Positions 26,990 through 36,150 of a stretch of DNA of 64,000 nucleotides are shown one piece after another. The notes under the pieces are model-generated. The model saw only the letters and a program-made list of their open reading frames with translations. It did no database searches and had not been told where the DNA came from. The stretch comes from Parerythrobacter aestuarii (lineage in GTDB: Bacteria > Pseudomonadota > Alphaproteobacteria > Sphingomonadales > Sphingomonadaceae). Position 1 is the stretch's first letter. Each line of letters starts with the position of its first letter. Made by a program: the position numbers and the translations under genes. The DNA is taken from NCBI RefSeq assembly GCF_030140925.1, contig NZ_JARBWD010000001.1:2108001-2172000 (forward strand), written 5' to 3'.

Positions 26990-28830
26990 CCTTGCGGCTG
27001 TCCTTTGTTCTGCTCTTCGAGCCAGGCCATCAACGGGGCGAAGTATTCGATCATCGCTTCGCCGCTCATCTCGCGGCTGCCCGTGAAGGCTTCCAGCGCA
27101 TCGGGCCATGGCTTCGACGCGCCCATTTCCAGCATCGCGCCCAGCTTCTCTCCGACATCCTTGTTGCCGTAGAAGCTGCAGCGGTGCAGCGGCCCTTCCC
27201 ACCCGGCAGCATCGCAGGCCGCCTTGTAGAACTGGAACTGCAGCACCCGGGCGAGGAAATAGCGGGTGTAGGGCGTGTTACCCGGGATATGATACTTCGC
27301 GCCCGGATCGAAGGCGTCGGCGGGCCGCTCGACCGGCGGGACAATGCCCTGGTACTCGGTCCGCAGCTCGGTCCAGGCGGTGTTGTAATCCTCCGGCGCG
27401 ATCGAACCGTCGAACACGCCCCAGCGCCATTTGTCGACGAGGTGCGCGAAGGGCAGGAAGGCGACCTTGTCCATCGCTTGCCGCAGCAGCAGCCCGATAT
27501 CCTTGTCCGCGCCGGGGACTTCGCTTTCGTCGAGCATGCCGATCTGCACGAGATATTCAGGCGTGATCGAAAGCGCGATGGCATCGCCGATCGCTTCATG
27601 GAAGCCATCATTCGCGCCATCGAGGTGGAGGTAGTCTTGGTCCTTGTAGGCGCGCTGGTAGTAATTGTGGCCAAGCTCGTGGTGGATCGTCACGAAGTCA
27701 TCGCCATTGCGCTTGATGCACATCTTGATGCGGATGTCGTTTCCGTCCTCAACATTCCATGCGCTGGCATGGCAGACGACTTCGCGGTCCGCCGGTTTGG
27801 TGAACTGGCTGCGCTCCCAGAATGTCTCCGGCAAGGGATCGAATCCGAGCGAGGAGAAGAATCCTTCACCGACCTTGACCATGCCTTGCTCGTCTAGCCC
27901 CTTGGCCTCGATCAGCGCGGTCAGGTCGTAGCCGATATCACCTGCCCCTTCCGGCGCGACGAGGGGGTAGATATTGCCCCATTCCTGCGCCCACATGTTG
28001 CCGAGCAAATCGGCGCGGATCGGACCGGTGGCGGGCTGGACCGCGTCGCCATATTTCTCGTTGAGCTTGCGACGGGTGTAAGTGTGCAGCTGCATGTAGA
28101 GCGGCTTGACCTGATCCCACAGCTTTTCCTTGGCTGCGGCGAATTCCTCTGCGCTCATATCGTAGTTGGAGCGCCACATGGCACCGACATCGGCGAAGCC
28201 CAGTTCCTTGGCACCTTCATTGGCGATAGCGACCATGCGGACGTATTCGTCCTTCATCGGCGCGCCGACCTGATCGTTCCAACTGGTCCACATTTCGGCG
28301 AATTCTTCCGGGGTGTGGTCAAGATTGCCCATCTCGGCTTCGATATCGCTGCCGCTGATCGCTTCGCCGTTTAGGGTACCCTTGCCCTTGCCATACTGGC
28401 TGTTGAGGCTGGTCGTGATTGTCGCCAGTTCGTTGGCCGAACCTTCTGTCGTTGGAGCAGGCAACACGATCCCGGTGCGCAGCTTGTCGAGCTTGCGAGC
28501 CACCTCCGGATCGAGCCCTTCAATGGTAGCAAACTTGGCCGCTTCCAAGGCATACAGAACCGACTTTTTCGTACCTTCAGCGCTGACCCTGGCCGCCAGG
28601 GCATCAGTGTCATGGGTAATATAGGTTTCATTGATCCAGTAGATACGGCCGGCATCGACCGAGAAAGCATCAAGATCGGCTTCGACCATCGCTACCCAGT
28701 TGGCCGCACCTTCGGGAGTCATCGGAAATTCGGTAGTGGCTTCGGCCTCGGCAGGCTCGTGATGTTCGGCATAGGCTGGAGCAGCCATGACCAGCGCGAG
28801 GGCGGTGACAGCGGGGGCGAACAGTTTCAT
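26983..28830 (-). CDS. peptidyl-dipeptidase, M2 family (ACE-like)
   Basis: A 615-residue secreted zinc peptidase of the angiotensin-converting-enzyme family. Signal peptide to about residue 21 (MAAPAYA/E). Zinc motif HELGH at 384-388, third ligand Glu412 in FHEAIGD, and the chloride/substrate region with HIPGNTPYTRYFLARVLQFQ (20 residues) farther on. It removes dipeptides from peptide C-termini, presumably in the periplasm. The ATG at 28830 gives the signal peptide. Bacterial M2 enzymes are fairly common in this order and in Xanthomonas. Confidence 0.92.
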   Translation of the reverse strand: MKLFAPAVTALALVMAAPAYAEHHEPAEAEATTEFPMTPEGAANWVAMVEADLDAFSVDAGRIYWINETYITHDTDALAARVSAEGTKKSVLYALEAAKFATIEGLDPEVARKLDKLRTGIVLPAPTTEGSANELATITTSLNSQYGKGKGTLNGEAISGSDIEAEMGNLDHTPEEFAEMWTSWNDQVGAPMKDEYVRMVAIANEGAKELGFADVGAMWRSNYDMSAEEFAAAKEKLWDQVKPLYMQLHTYTRRKLNEKYGDAVQPATGPIRADLLGNMWAQEWGNIYPLVAPEGAGDIGYDLTALIEAKGLDEQGMVKVGEGFFSSLGFDPLPETFWERSQFTKPADREVVCHASAWNVEDGNDIRIKMCIKRNGDDFVTIHHELGHNYYQRAYKDQDYLHLDGANDGFHEAIGDAIALSITPEYLVQIGMLDESEVPGADKDIGLLLRQAMDKVAFLPFAHLVDKWRWGVFDGSIAPEDYNTAWTELRTEYQGIVPPVERPADAFDPGAKYHIPGNTPYTRYFLARVLQFQFYKAACDAAGWEGPLHRCSFYGNKDVGEKLGAMLEMGASKPWPDALEAFTGSREMSGEAMIEYFAPLMAWLEEQNKGQPQGW

Positions 28831-28925
28831 GGGGACACTTCCTCTCAAGTCCGGAGACAACCGGTTTCCATTGATATCGGTTTGGACCCGCGCGGGGTAT
28901 GAATCAAGCGGCCATCGCGGACCTA

Positions 28926-29444
28926 TCAGGCCGGGCGGCGCTGGCTCCGCTCCAGGATCAGGCCGTTGAGCGGCAGGATGAAGCAGGCGATCCACGAGAT
29001 CAGCTTGGGATAGTGCATCGCTGCCGCCAGGTGCGCCTTGACGTCATCCCCCTTGCCGGCAGTGAGTTGCTGGATCTGCATCGCCGTTTCCGTAAGGTCG
29101 CTGGCAAGGAACACCAGGGCCGAGCCGACCAGCGCCCAACCGATCATGCGCAAGGTTCCCTGCCCTGTGCGCAGGAAATAGAGCCCGCCCATCAGGCTAC
29201 CGATACCGTAAAGCAGGATAAAACCGAAATCGCTGAGCATCGCCGTAAAGGCGTTGCGATACACGCCGGCCTCGGCCCATGCTTGCTGGATGGCGTCGAC
29301 CCGTGCCCCGGTGGTGGCGGTCTGGTGATCTACGATACCTTCAGGCACCGCTTCGATCGTCAGCGGCATGTGTAATGCCAGAGCGATGGCAAACGCGATC
29401 AACCCGCCCACCCAGAACATCAGGAATCGCCGCCGCGAAATCAT
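28926..29444 (-). CDS. hypothetical membrane protein
   Basis: A 172-residue protein with four hydrophobic segments (about 8-28, 70-92, 100-120, 148-165) and a longer loop between the first two. I do not recognise the family. AGGGGG lies about 10 bases before the ATG. It starts 15 bases after the stop of the upstream alpha/beta hydrolase on the same strand and may be its co-transcribed partner. Confidence 0.6.
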   Translation of the reverse strand: MISRRRFLMFWVGGLIAFAIALALHMPLTIEAVPEGIVDHQTATTGARVDAIQQAWAEAGVYRNAFTAMLSDFGFILLYGIGSLMGGLYFLRTGQGTLRMIGWALVGSALVFLASDLTETAMQIQQLTAGKGDDVKAHLAAAMHYPKLISWIACFILPLNGLILERSQRRPA

Positions 29445-29459
29445 CTTACAGGAGCCCCC

Positions 29460-30221
29460 TCAAGCATCCTTCAACCAGTTTGCGATGGCCTCACCCAAAT
29501 CGGGCTTGGTCACGCTCGACATGTGCGTACCGGGAATTTCGACATAGGTGGCATCGGGCAATAACCCTGCCAGCTCGATGGCCGATCCGTTGTCGCGATC
29601 CTCATCCCCGCATACGACAAGCGTGGGCATAGTGATATTCTTCAGCGCTGCAAGATCAAGATCGGGCAATGTTTGCAATAACATACGTGCCGCGACCCGA
29701 TCAGTCCCCTGACTCTTGAGAAACTGGCGCGAGAAATAGGCTGGGTCGTCGCGACCTATGGTGTCGAACTCGTCGATCACGCGCAGGAAATGGGCCGAGC
29801 GCTTCGACCATTCGCCGAGACCCGCCGTGCCCATCCCACCGATCACCAACCGCTGCGGATCGAGGATACCTTGCGCCACCGCATGGATCGACGTGCGCGC
29901 GCCGAGCGAGAAGCCGCCAAGGACATAATCCTCGAGGCCGAGGTGATCGACCAGAGCCGCGACATCGCGCACCAGCACGTTTTCAGGGTACTTGGCCGGA
30001 TCATGCGGCGCATCGCTCATCCCGTGGACGCGGAAATCGAGCATGATCACCTCGAAGCCCGCCGCGGCAATCGCCTCGGCATGGCCCCACCGGATCCAAT
30101 TCATGTCGGCATTGGAAAACAGGCCATGGAGCAGCACGAAAGGCGTGCCCTCACCGATCCGGTGCACCGCCAGTTCTGTGTCGTCGAATGAAGCAAAGCG
30201 GGTCGTCGAATGGGCGCTCAT
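29460..30221 (-). CDS. alpha/beta hydrolase
   Basis: A 253-residue alpha/beta hydrolase: HGLF oxyanion motif (32-35), nucleophile Ser105 in GGFSLGA, acid in VVCGDEDRDN and base in PGTHMSSV near the end. The substrate is unknown. ATG at 30221 is preferred; an earlier TTG/ATG extension of 20 residues is not family-like. It is divergent from the marR-emrAB operon across a palindrome, so MarR may control it too. Confidence 0.8.
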   Translation of the reverse strand: MSAHSTTRFASFDDTELAVHRIGEGTPFVLLHGLFSNADMNWIRWGHAEAIAAAGFEVIMLDFRVHGMSDAPHDPAKYPENVLVRDVAALVDHLGLEDYVLGGFSLGARTSIHAVAQGILDPQRLVIGGMGTAGLGEWSKRSAHFLRVIDEFDTIGRDDPAYFSRQFLKSQGTDRVAARMLLQTLPDLDLAALKNITMPTLVVCGDEDRDNGSAIELAGLLPDATYVEIPGTHMSSVTKPDLGEAIANWLKDA

Positions 30222-30283
30222 GCGCGGCTCACTAACCGCAAGAGCAGGGCTTATCCAGCCGCATTTGGCGTCTGCACCCATCG

Positions 30284-30311
30284 TTGCCTTTAATAAGCAT
30301 CCTTATTATAT
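30284..30311 (+). promoter_or_regulatory. candidate promoter of marR-emrAB
   Basis: TTGCCT at 30284-30289 as -35, 16 bases, TTATAT at 30306-30311 as -10. Transcription would start about 30318, only a couple of bases before the marR ATG at 30320, implying a leaderless or near-leaderless mRNA. The palindrome overlaps the spacer and the -10. By eye only. Confidence 0.4.
30291..30308. promoter_or_regulatory. 18-base palindrome, candidate MarR operator
   Basis: TAATAAG (30291-30297), spacer CATC, CTTATTA (30302-30308): perfect 7-base arms. Length, AT-rich arms and position over the promoter between divergent genes fit a MarR-dimer site, as in many self-repressing marR-efflux operons. Confidence 0.6.
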
Positions 30312-30319
30312 GTGCGGCT

Positions 30320-30766
30320 ATGGACAAGAATCTTGGCTGGCTGATGGCGGACAATTCACGGCTGCTGCGGCGCGCTTTCGAAGAGCGTGTGCGCACCACG
30401 GGAATTACGGCGCCGCAAGCGCGCCTGTTGCTGGCACTGGAACGGGCCCCGGGCGAAAATCAGGCCTTCTATGCCGACCTGCTGGAAGTGGAACCGATCT
30501 CATTGTGCCGCATGGTCGACCGGATGGAGGATTCGGGCCTGGTCGAAAGACGTCCCAACCCCACCGACCGGCGCGCCCGGTTGCTGCATCTGACCAAGCG
30601 CGCCCTTGGTGAGATCGCGCGTATCCGGGCCGCGCTCGATGGGTTGCTCGACCGGATGGTCGAAGGGCTCAGCCCCCGCGAGCAGGACGAGCTTGTACGC
30701 ATGCTCCAGGTTGTGACGGCCAATCTCACCCCGGCTGGCGAGGCCAGGGAGATTGCTCATGGCTGA
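30320..30766 (+). CDS. MarR family transcriptional regulator
   Basis: A 148-residue winged-helix regulator: helix-turn-helix about 40-75 (APQARLLLALE, VEPISLCRMVDRME) and a wing with RRPNPTDRRARLLHLT. The ATG at 30320 gives a normal MarR N-terminus. It overlaps the emrA start by 8 bases, so it is the first gene of the efflux operon, and it probably represses its own promoter through the palindrome just upstream. The inducer is unknown, presumably an efflux substrate. Confidence 0.9.
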   Translation: MDKNLGWLMADNSRLLRRAFEERVRTTGITAPQARLLLALERAPGENQAFYADLLEVEPISLCRMVDRMEDSGLVERRPNPTDRRARLLHLTKRALGEIARIRAALDGLLDRMVEGLSPREQDELVRMLQVVTANLTPAGEAREIAHG

Positions 30767-31832
30767 AGCGGATCCGACCGTCGTGCAAGACCAAGCTCCC
30801 GCCGAAGCGCAATCCGACGCGCCCCCTCGGTCCAAGCGCCGCTGGGGACGCATCGTCCTGATGGTTTCGCTGCCGCTGGCACTGGCCCTTGGTGCGCTGA
30901 CCTATTGGTGGAGCCTGCAAGGCAAGGTCTCGACAGACAACGCCTATATCCAGCAAGATCGCGTGGCGATTTCCTCGGAGGTCGGCGGCCGCATTGTCGA
31001 AGTGTTGGTTGGCGAAGGTGACACGGTCAAAGCCGGGCAGCTGCTCTATCGGCTCGATGAAGAACCCTTCCGGGTGGAGATCGCCGAAGCCAATGCCACC
31101 ATCGCGCAGGCGCAGGCAAACCTCACTGCCCTGGGAAACGATGCCGACCTGTCCGGTGCCGCGATTTCCGCTGCGCAGGAGGACATCGCTTTCGCTGAAG
31201 CAAATTTTGCGCGCAAGGACGCGCTCTACAAGCGCGGCTTCCTGACCCTGACCGAGCATGACGCCGCTCGCCATGCCGTATCGCAAGCGCGCGAGCAGCT
31301 CCGCATGGCGCAGGCCCGCCAGACAGAAGCGCGGGCGCGCCTGGCGCGAGGTCCCGCGGTACCAGACAAAGACCCGCAAGTGGCCGCCGGAGAGGCACGC
31401 AAGGCCTCTGCCGAGCTCAATTTGCGCCGGACGGAGGTTCGCTCGCCGAGCGCTGGCACGGTGACCCAGGCCGACCGCCTCCAAGTCGGACAGCAGGTCG
31501 TACAAGGCTTGCCGGTGCTGACACTGGTGGAAGACGGCAGCTCCTATGTCGAAGCCAATTTCAAGGAGACTGACCTTGCCGACATGGTAGTGGGCCAACG
31601 AGCTGAAATCCGCCTCGACGCCTATCCGGATGTTGTGCTGGAAGGTCGGGTCGAGACGATTGGTGCCGGTACGGGCTCTGAATTTTCCGTCCTGCCGGCG
31701 CAGAATGCGACTGGCAACTGGGTCAAGGTGACGCAGCGCGTGCCGGTGCGTATACGCATCGACAGCAAGAGCCCACGGCGCCTGATTGCCGGGCTTTCGA
31801 CCGAAGTCACTGTCTTCACCGACGAGGACTGA
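30759..31832 (+). CDS. EmrA/HlyD-type membrane fusion protein
   Basis: A 357-residue periplasmic adaptor. Cytoplasmic N-tail, one membrane helix at about 33-53, then the biotinyl-lipoyl-like segment VSTDNAYIQQDRVAISSEVGG (first 20 shown), an alpha-helical hairpin of about 100-185, and a beta-barrel part (EANFKETDLADMVVGQ). It links the EmrB pump to an outer-membrane channel. The start has AGGGAG and overlaps marR. No tolC-like gene lies nearby. Confidence 0.9.
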   Translation: MAEADPTVVQDQAPAEAQSDAPPRSKRRWGRIVLMVSLPLALALGALTYWWSLQGKVSTDNAYIQQDRVAISSEVGGRIVEVLVGEGDTVKAGQLLYRLDEEPFRVEIAEANATIAQAQANLTALGNDADLSGAAISAAQEDIAFAEANFARKDALYKRGFLTLTEHDAARHAVSQAREQLRMAQARQTEARARLARGPAVPDKDPQVAAGEARKASAELNLRRTEVRSPSAGTVTQADRLQVGQQVVQGLPVLTLVEDGSSYVEANFKETDLADMVVGQRAEIRLDAYPDVVLEGRVETIGAGTGSEFSVLPAQNATGNWVKVTQRVPVRIRIDSKSPRRLIAGLSTEVTVFTDED

Positions 31833-31836
31833 GGGA

Positions 31837-33411
31837 GTGGCCAGCGCCGCGCGCCCTGCCTCTCCTGCGCCCGGTGCGGCTGATCCGGTAAGCGACCATG
31901 CCTTGCTGGAAGTCCGCAACCAGCCTTTGCTGATGGTCGGGATCATGGCGGCCTCGCTGATCCAGATTCTCGACACCACCATCGCCAATGTCGCGATCCC
32001 GCATATGCAGAGCAGCCTGGGCGCAACGGTCGAGAGCGTGACCTGGGTGCTGACCAGCTACATCCTGGCGAGCGCGGTGGCGATGCCCATCACCGGCTGG
32101 CTGGCCGACCGGTTCGGGGCGCGGCGGTTGTTTCTCCTCTCCGTGCTCGGCTTCATCATCACATCGATGATGTGCGGGCTGGCACAGAACCTCGAGGAAA
32201 TGGTGATCTTCCGCGCCTTGCAGGGAATCACCGGGGCCTTTATCCCGCCGCTGAGCCAGAGCTTCATGCTCGATACCTCGCGCCCCAGCCGCCACCCACA
32301 GGTGATGGCGATCTGGGGCCTTGGCATCATGATCGGCCCGATCCTGGGTCCGGTGGTCGGCGGCTGGCTGACGGAAAGCGCCAACTGGCGATGGGTCTTT
32401 TTCGTCAACTTGCCGATCGGCTTGCTCGCGCTCGCGATCCTGATGGCGGAACTTCCGCACCGGGATGCAAAGGCACGCAAGTTCGACCTGTTCGGCTTCC
32501 TCATGCTGGGGATCGCGCTGACCGCGCTGCAACTGATGCTAGACCGGGGGACGCAGCAGGACTGGTTCGATTCAGCGGAGATATGGATCTATGCCTTGCT
32601 CGCCGCCAGCACAGGTTGGATCGCAATTGTCCATTTCGCCACCGCTGGAGAGCCACTGTTCGACAAGGCGATATTCGCCGACCGCAATTTCGTCATCGCG
32701 CTCAGTTTCATGTTGATCATTGGCGTGGTCATGTTTGCCAACATGGCGCTGATGCCGCCGATGCTGCAGCGATTGTTCGGTTACGGCGTGATCGACACCG
32801 GTATCGTGCTGATGCCGCGCGGCGTGGGGGTGATGCTGAGCATGCAGCTGTCCGGCCTGTTGATCCGCCGCGGAGTCGATGCGCGAATCATTGTCGCCAC
32901 TGGATTCGCCATCGCCGCGTGGTCGCAGTGGTTGATGGCAGGCTGGTCACTGCAGGCTGACAGCTGGCATTTCATCACCACAGGCCTGATCCAGGGGCTG
33001 GGCCTGGGACTGGTGTTCATCCCGCTCAATGTGACTGCGTTTTCGACGCTGGAAGGGCGGCTGCGGACCGATGGGTCGAGCCTGCTCAATCTCACCCGCT
33101 CGCTCGGCGCATCGGTGGGCATTTCGATCACCAGCGCCCTGCTCGGTGCCAATCTCCAGACCGCGCATGAAGAGCTGGGCGGCCATGTGACAGGTGCAAG
33201 CACAGACTTGATTGACCTGTCGACCGTTGACCGCTTCCAGATGGCCGGAGAAGTCATGCTGCGCCTGGTCGATTCGGAAGTGAACCGGCAAGCGGCCATG
33301 ATCGCCTATGTCGACGATTTCTACCTGATGATGTGGCTGACGCTGGCTGCGATCCCCTTCGCCTTCGTGATGCGCAAGGCGGGGCCGCCGCCCGGTGCCA
33401 AGCCGGGTTAG
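31837..33411 (+). CDS. EmrB/QacA-type MFS drug efflux pump
   Basis: A 524-residue, 14-helix DHA2-family transporter: LDTTIANVAIPHMQ in helix 1 (motif D1), WLADRFGARRLFLLS (motif A), GPILGPVVGGWLTE (motif C). It exports hydrophobic compounds using the proton gradient together with the EmrA protein. The start is GTG at 31837, 4 bases after the emrA stop; GAGG precedes it. It ends 8 bases from the convergent gene. Confidence 0.92.
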   Translation: MASAARPASPAPGAADPVSDHALLEVRNQPLLMVGIMAASLIQILDTTIANVAIPHMQSSLGATVESVTWVLTSYILASAVAMPITGWLADRFGARRLFLLSVLGFIITSMMCGLAQNLEEMVIFRALQGITGAFIPPLSQSFMLDTSRPSRHPQVMAIWGLGIMIGPILGPVVGGWLTESANWRWVFFVNLPIGLLALAILMAELPHRDAKARKFDLFGFLMLGIALTALQLMLDRGTQQDWFDSAEIWIYALLAASTGWIAIVHFATAGEPLFDKAIFADRNFVIALSFMLIIGVVMFANMALMPPMLQRLFGYGVIDTGIVLMPRGVGVMLSMQLSGLLIRRGVDARIIVATGFAIAAWSQWLMAGWSLQADSWHFITTGLIQGLGLGLVFIPLNVTAFSTLEGRLRTDGSSLLNLTRSLGASVGISITSALLGANLQTAHEELGGHVTGASTDLIDLSTVDRFQMAGEVMLRLVDSEVNRQAAMIAYVDDFYLMMWLTLAAIPFAFVMRKAGPPPGAKPG

Positions 33412-33419
33412 CGATCGAC

Positions 33420-34166
33420 CTATTCCGGGATTGAAACCTCGATGATCTCCTTTGGCATCGGCAATTCAATCGCTGCGCGCTCAACGATTGCGAAATCCAC
33501 CAGCCGGATCTTCAGGAATTCAGCTGAATTTGGACCGTCCCAGGCAATCAGGGTCACAGTATCGCGGTCGATCGTGTTTGCTGCATCGACAAATCTCAGG
33601 CGCTTCGCGAGCGTCACTTGCTCGAGATCGGAAAAGCGCCCGATGATAAGGTCCAGCCTGCCATCAGCGTAGTCCTGCCGTGTACCGACCAGCGCCACAT
33701 AGGCCACAGTGACTTGCCTGACTTCATCGTCGCCCCAGCGGCGCGGTACCTCGAGCGTAGTCCAGTTGAAGAGCAGTTGGTCGGAGCCCTCCGGGAGGAG
33801 CAGGCGCGACTTTCCGGTGGTCATATTGACCAACGACAGGTTTTCGCCGTCAACGTCGAGATCCTCGGCGTCGTCCGGTACAATGCGATACTTGACGATG
33901 GTTCCTTCCGGAGTTTCGATTTCCTCGCCCTCGTAGCGGGATTCTCCATCGAGACCGGGATCTCCGTAGACCTCGAGCTCCGATCCCCACTCGATTGACC
34001 AGTCGCCAGCCTCATCGACCGCTTCAGCGACATCTTCCAAAGCGGCGTCGACGGCATCGGCGGCTGAGTCCGAATCCATTTGCCTGGTATCTGGCACATC
34101 CTGCGCCTGCGCCGCGAAAGAGGTCGACAAAGCGAAAGCTGCGGCCATTGTCAGCAGTTTGCTCAC
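33420..34166 (-). CDS. exported hypothetical protein
   Basis: A 248-residue protein with a signal peptide (LLTMAAAFALSTSFAAQA/Q), an acidic linker (about 25-60, many Asp/Ala), and a beta-rich remainder. I do not recognise it. The start is GTG at 34166, overlapping the upstream isomerase stop (GTGA). It ends a minus-strand group with the isomerase and a lipoprotein gene; the mix of secreted and cytoplasmic products gives no clear pathway. Confidence 0.6.
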   Translation of the reverse strand: MSKLLTMAAAFALSTSFAAQAQDVPDTRQMDSDSAADAVDAALEDVAEAVDEAGDWSIEWGSELEVYGDPGLDGESRYEGEEIETPEGTIVKYRIVPDDAEDLDVDGENLSLVNMTTGKSRLLLPEGSDQLLFNWTTLEVPRRWGDDEVRQVTVAYVALVGTRQDYADGRLDLIIGRFSDLEQVTLAKRLRFVDAANTIDRDTVTLIAWDGPNSAEFLKIRLVDFAIVERAAIELPMPKEIIEVSIPE

Positions 34167-34810
34167 CGCTTGTCCAGCCCCTTCTGCTCCATCCGCCATT
34201 GCACCATCTCGATCCGGTCCTGGCCAAAGAAGGGCTCGCCTTCGAACACCAGCGTCGGCACGCCCCAGTGGCCGGCCGCCTCGAGCGCGTCCTGGTTGGC
34301 GGCGATCTCGGCGTCGAGCTGGTCCGCCTCCGCGCTCACTTCGGCGTCGAGATCGGCAAGGTCGAGCCCGGCCCGCTCGGCTGCACCAGCGAGGTGGTCA
34401 CCCTCGTGCCAGTTCTCCGCCCCGCCCCAGATGAGCCGTCCAGCTTCGGCAGCAAAAGCCAGCCCCTTGCCGCGCCGGGCCGCCGCCTGCCCCAGCCTTG
34501 TGACGCGGCGGATGTAGGGCTGATCGGCGGCAATCTCGCGGGTCTGGACATTCTGGATGATCGGATCGGGCCGCGGCGGGCCGAACGGGATGCCGTGGAA
34601 CTGCGCTACGCGGAACATGTCGCGGAAAGTGTAGCCGAGCCAGTTGGGATGGTTGCGTTCGAAGAAATCGGGCTGCCGCACCGCCAGCGGATAGACCGGA
34701 CGCAGCGCGATATCGACGGTGTAGTCCTCGCTCATCGCGCGATAGCGTCCGATGGCGAGGTAGCTGTAAGGTGAGCGGAAGCTGAAATAGAGATCGGCTT
34801 GCAAGGTCAT
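34163..34810 (-). CDS. 2-hydroxychromene-2-carboxylate isomerase / DsbA-like kappa-class GST
   Basis: A 215-residue thioredoxin-fold protein of the kappa GST / HCCA isomerase family. YFSFRSPYSYLA (8-19) carries the Ser-Pro active-site pair in place of a CxxC, so it is not a disulfide oxidoreductase. WGVPTLVFEGEPFFGQDRIE near the C-terminus holds the cis-Pro. HCCA isomerases act in naphthalene degradation, but members without that context are common, and no aromatic pathway lies here. Confidence 0.8.
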   Translation of the reverse strand: MTLQADLYFSFRSPYSYLAIGRYRAMSEDYTVDIALRPVYPLAVRQPDFFERNHPNWLGYTFRDMFRVAQFHGIPFGPPRPDPIIQNVQTREIAADQPYIRRVTRLGQAAARRGKGLAFAAEAGRLIWGGAENWHEGDHLAGAAERAGLDLADLDAEVSAEADQLDAEIAANQDALEAAGHWGVPTLVFEGEPFFGQDRIEMVQWRMEQKGLDKR

Positions 34811-34815
34811 GATCT

Positions 34816-35445
34816 TCACCTGAAAACACAGCTGGTGCCGGCCCACAAATCCTGCACGTCGCCATCGCCAAAGATGCCGGAAACAACGCCGTCGTTGCTG
34901 TCCGTGATGGTGAACTCCTCGCCCAGCGTGCTTTCTTCGTAGAGCTCGTAGCCGTCGAGCGCTTCGACCTTGGCCCGTGCGGTACCGATACCGGTACCAT
35001 CGCTGGTAGCGATGTCGCTATCGCCGCGCAGCCACCAGCCGACGAAGACATCGTCCTGCACATTGATGGTCAGCGGGCCGAAATCGATGAACTCCATCGG
35101 TCCCGCGCCGCATTCGTCATTGCTTTCCTGTCCGCGCGGTGCGCCAATCGATTGCGCCAGCGTGGCAGCGACATGGTCGGCAGCGGTGCCAAAGGGCAGG
35201 ACCGTGACGGCAACATCGCTACGGCGGACAATCCCCAGCCCTTCACCATCAAGCACGACGAAATAACGGCTGTCGTCATAGGCCTCGCCCGGTTCGGCGT
35301 CCGTATCCTCCTCGGCCTCCGTGTCTCCCTCATCGTCGACAAGCCCAACTGCGCTGTCTTCATCGGCATAGGCCTCAGCGTCTTCGTCGCAAGCGACCAG
35401 CGCGAGTGCCAGCGCGGCCATGCCGCCAATCAGGATTGTTCGCAT
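34816..35445 (-). CDS. putative acidic lipoprotein
   Basis: A 209-residue protein with a lipoprotein signal (GGMAALALALVAC; acylated Cys about 19), then a very acidic stretch of Asp/Glu/Ala (about 20-55), then a compact domain with two more Cys (one in NDECGAG, one at the C-terminus in TSCVFR). I do not recognise the domain. ATG at 35445 follows a GGGGGAAG. It ends 5 bases before the isomerase gene. Confidence 0.65.
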   Translation of the reverse strand: MRTILIGGMAALALALVACDEDAEAYADEDSAVGLVDDEGDTEAEEDTDAEPGEAYDDSRYFVVLDGEGLGIVRRSDVAVTVLPFGTAADHVAATLAQSIGAPRGQESNDECGAGPMEFIDFGPLTINVQDDVFVGWWLRGDSDIATSDGTGIGTARAKVEALDGYELYEESTLGEEFTITDSNDGVVSGIFGDGDVQDLWAGTSCVFR

Positions 35446-35494
35446 GTCTTCCCCCTTCTTTCCCCGCGGGAGGTGCCACCAAGCGGAAGCGAGG

Positions 35495-36139
35495 TCAAAC
35501 TGCGTTGGGTCGCCCCAAACTGCGGCGCAGCGCAATCACCGCCGCCGCCACCAGCGATCCGAGGAACGCCAGCGCCATGTCCTTTTGCGCGTCCCAGTAA
35601 TCGCCCTGCTGGCCGTTGTAGGCCTCGACATTGTCGGGCGCGAGCAGGATCGACAGTGTCCATTCAACGATCTCGTAGATGCCGCTGATCGCCACCACGA
35701 ACTCGACTGCGAAATAGAGTGCCAGCTTGCGCGCTACCCCGGCATGGTCGCGCAGGAACTCCACCAGTGGCAACACGAACAGCAGGCCGAAGCTGAAATG
35801 CACCAGCCGGTCGTAGTTGTTGCGCTGCCACCCCATCAGCTCGTTGAAGCCGGTGCCGGTCAGCGCCTCGAACCAGGCGTCATAGGGCATGTTGGTATAG
35901 GTGTAGCGCCCGCCCACCGTGTGCAGCACGAGGAACAGCATCAGGCAGCCGAACGCCGCGTTGGAGAGCGGAAACCGCCTGAGCAGGAACGGTGCGGAAA
36001 TGAGCGCGATCAGCGTCGGCGTATGATGCAGCACCGCGACTTCAGGGTAAGGCTGCCCGATCTGCATGAGCGCTAGGCCGATTAGGCCAAAGCCGATCAT
36101 CCAGCGCTGCGGTGCAGGCAAGGCGCGCCAGGCTTCCAC
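35495..36139 (-). CDS. DUF2238 / YjdF family membrane protein
   Basis: A 214-residue membrane protein with about six helices. The pattern RYTYTNMPYDAW, NNYDRLVHFSFGLL and GQQGDYWDAQKDM is typical of the DUF2238 (YjdF) family, whose function is unknown. The start is GTG at 36139 with no strong ribosome site; it lies 11 bases after the asd stop and may depend on asd transcription. Confidence 0.85.
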   Translation of the reverse strand: MEAWRALPAPQRWMIGFGLIGLALMQIGQPYPEVAVLHHTPTLIALISAPFLLRRFPLSNAAFGCLMLFLVLHTVGGRYTYTNMPYDAWFEALTGTGFNELMGWQRNNYDRLVHFSFGLLFVLPLVEFLRDHAGVARKLALYFAVEFVVAISGIYEIVEWTLSILLAPDNVEAYNGQQGDYWDAQKDMALAFLGSLVAAAVIALRRSLGRPNAV

Positions 36140-36150
36140 GAAAGTGCTGC

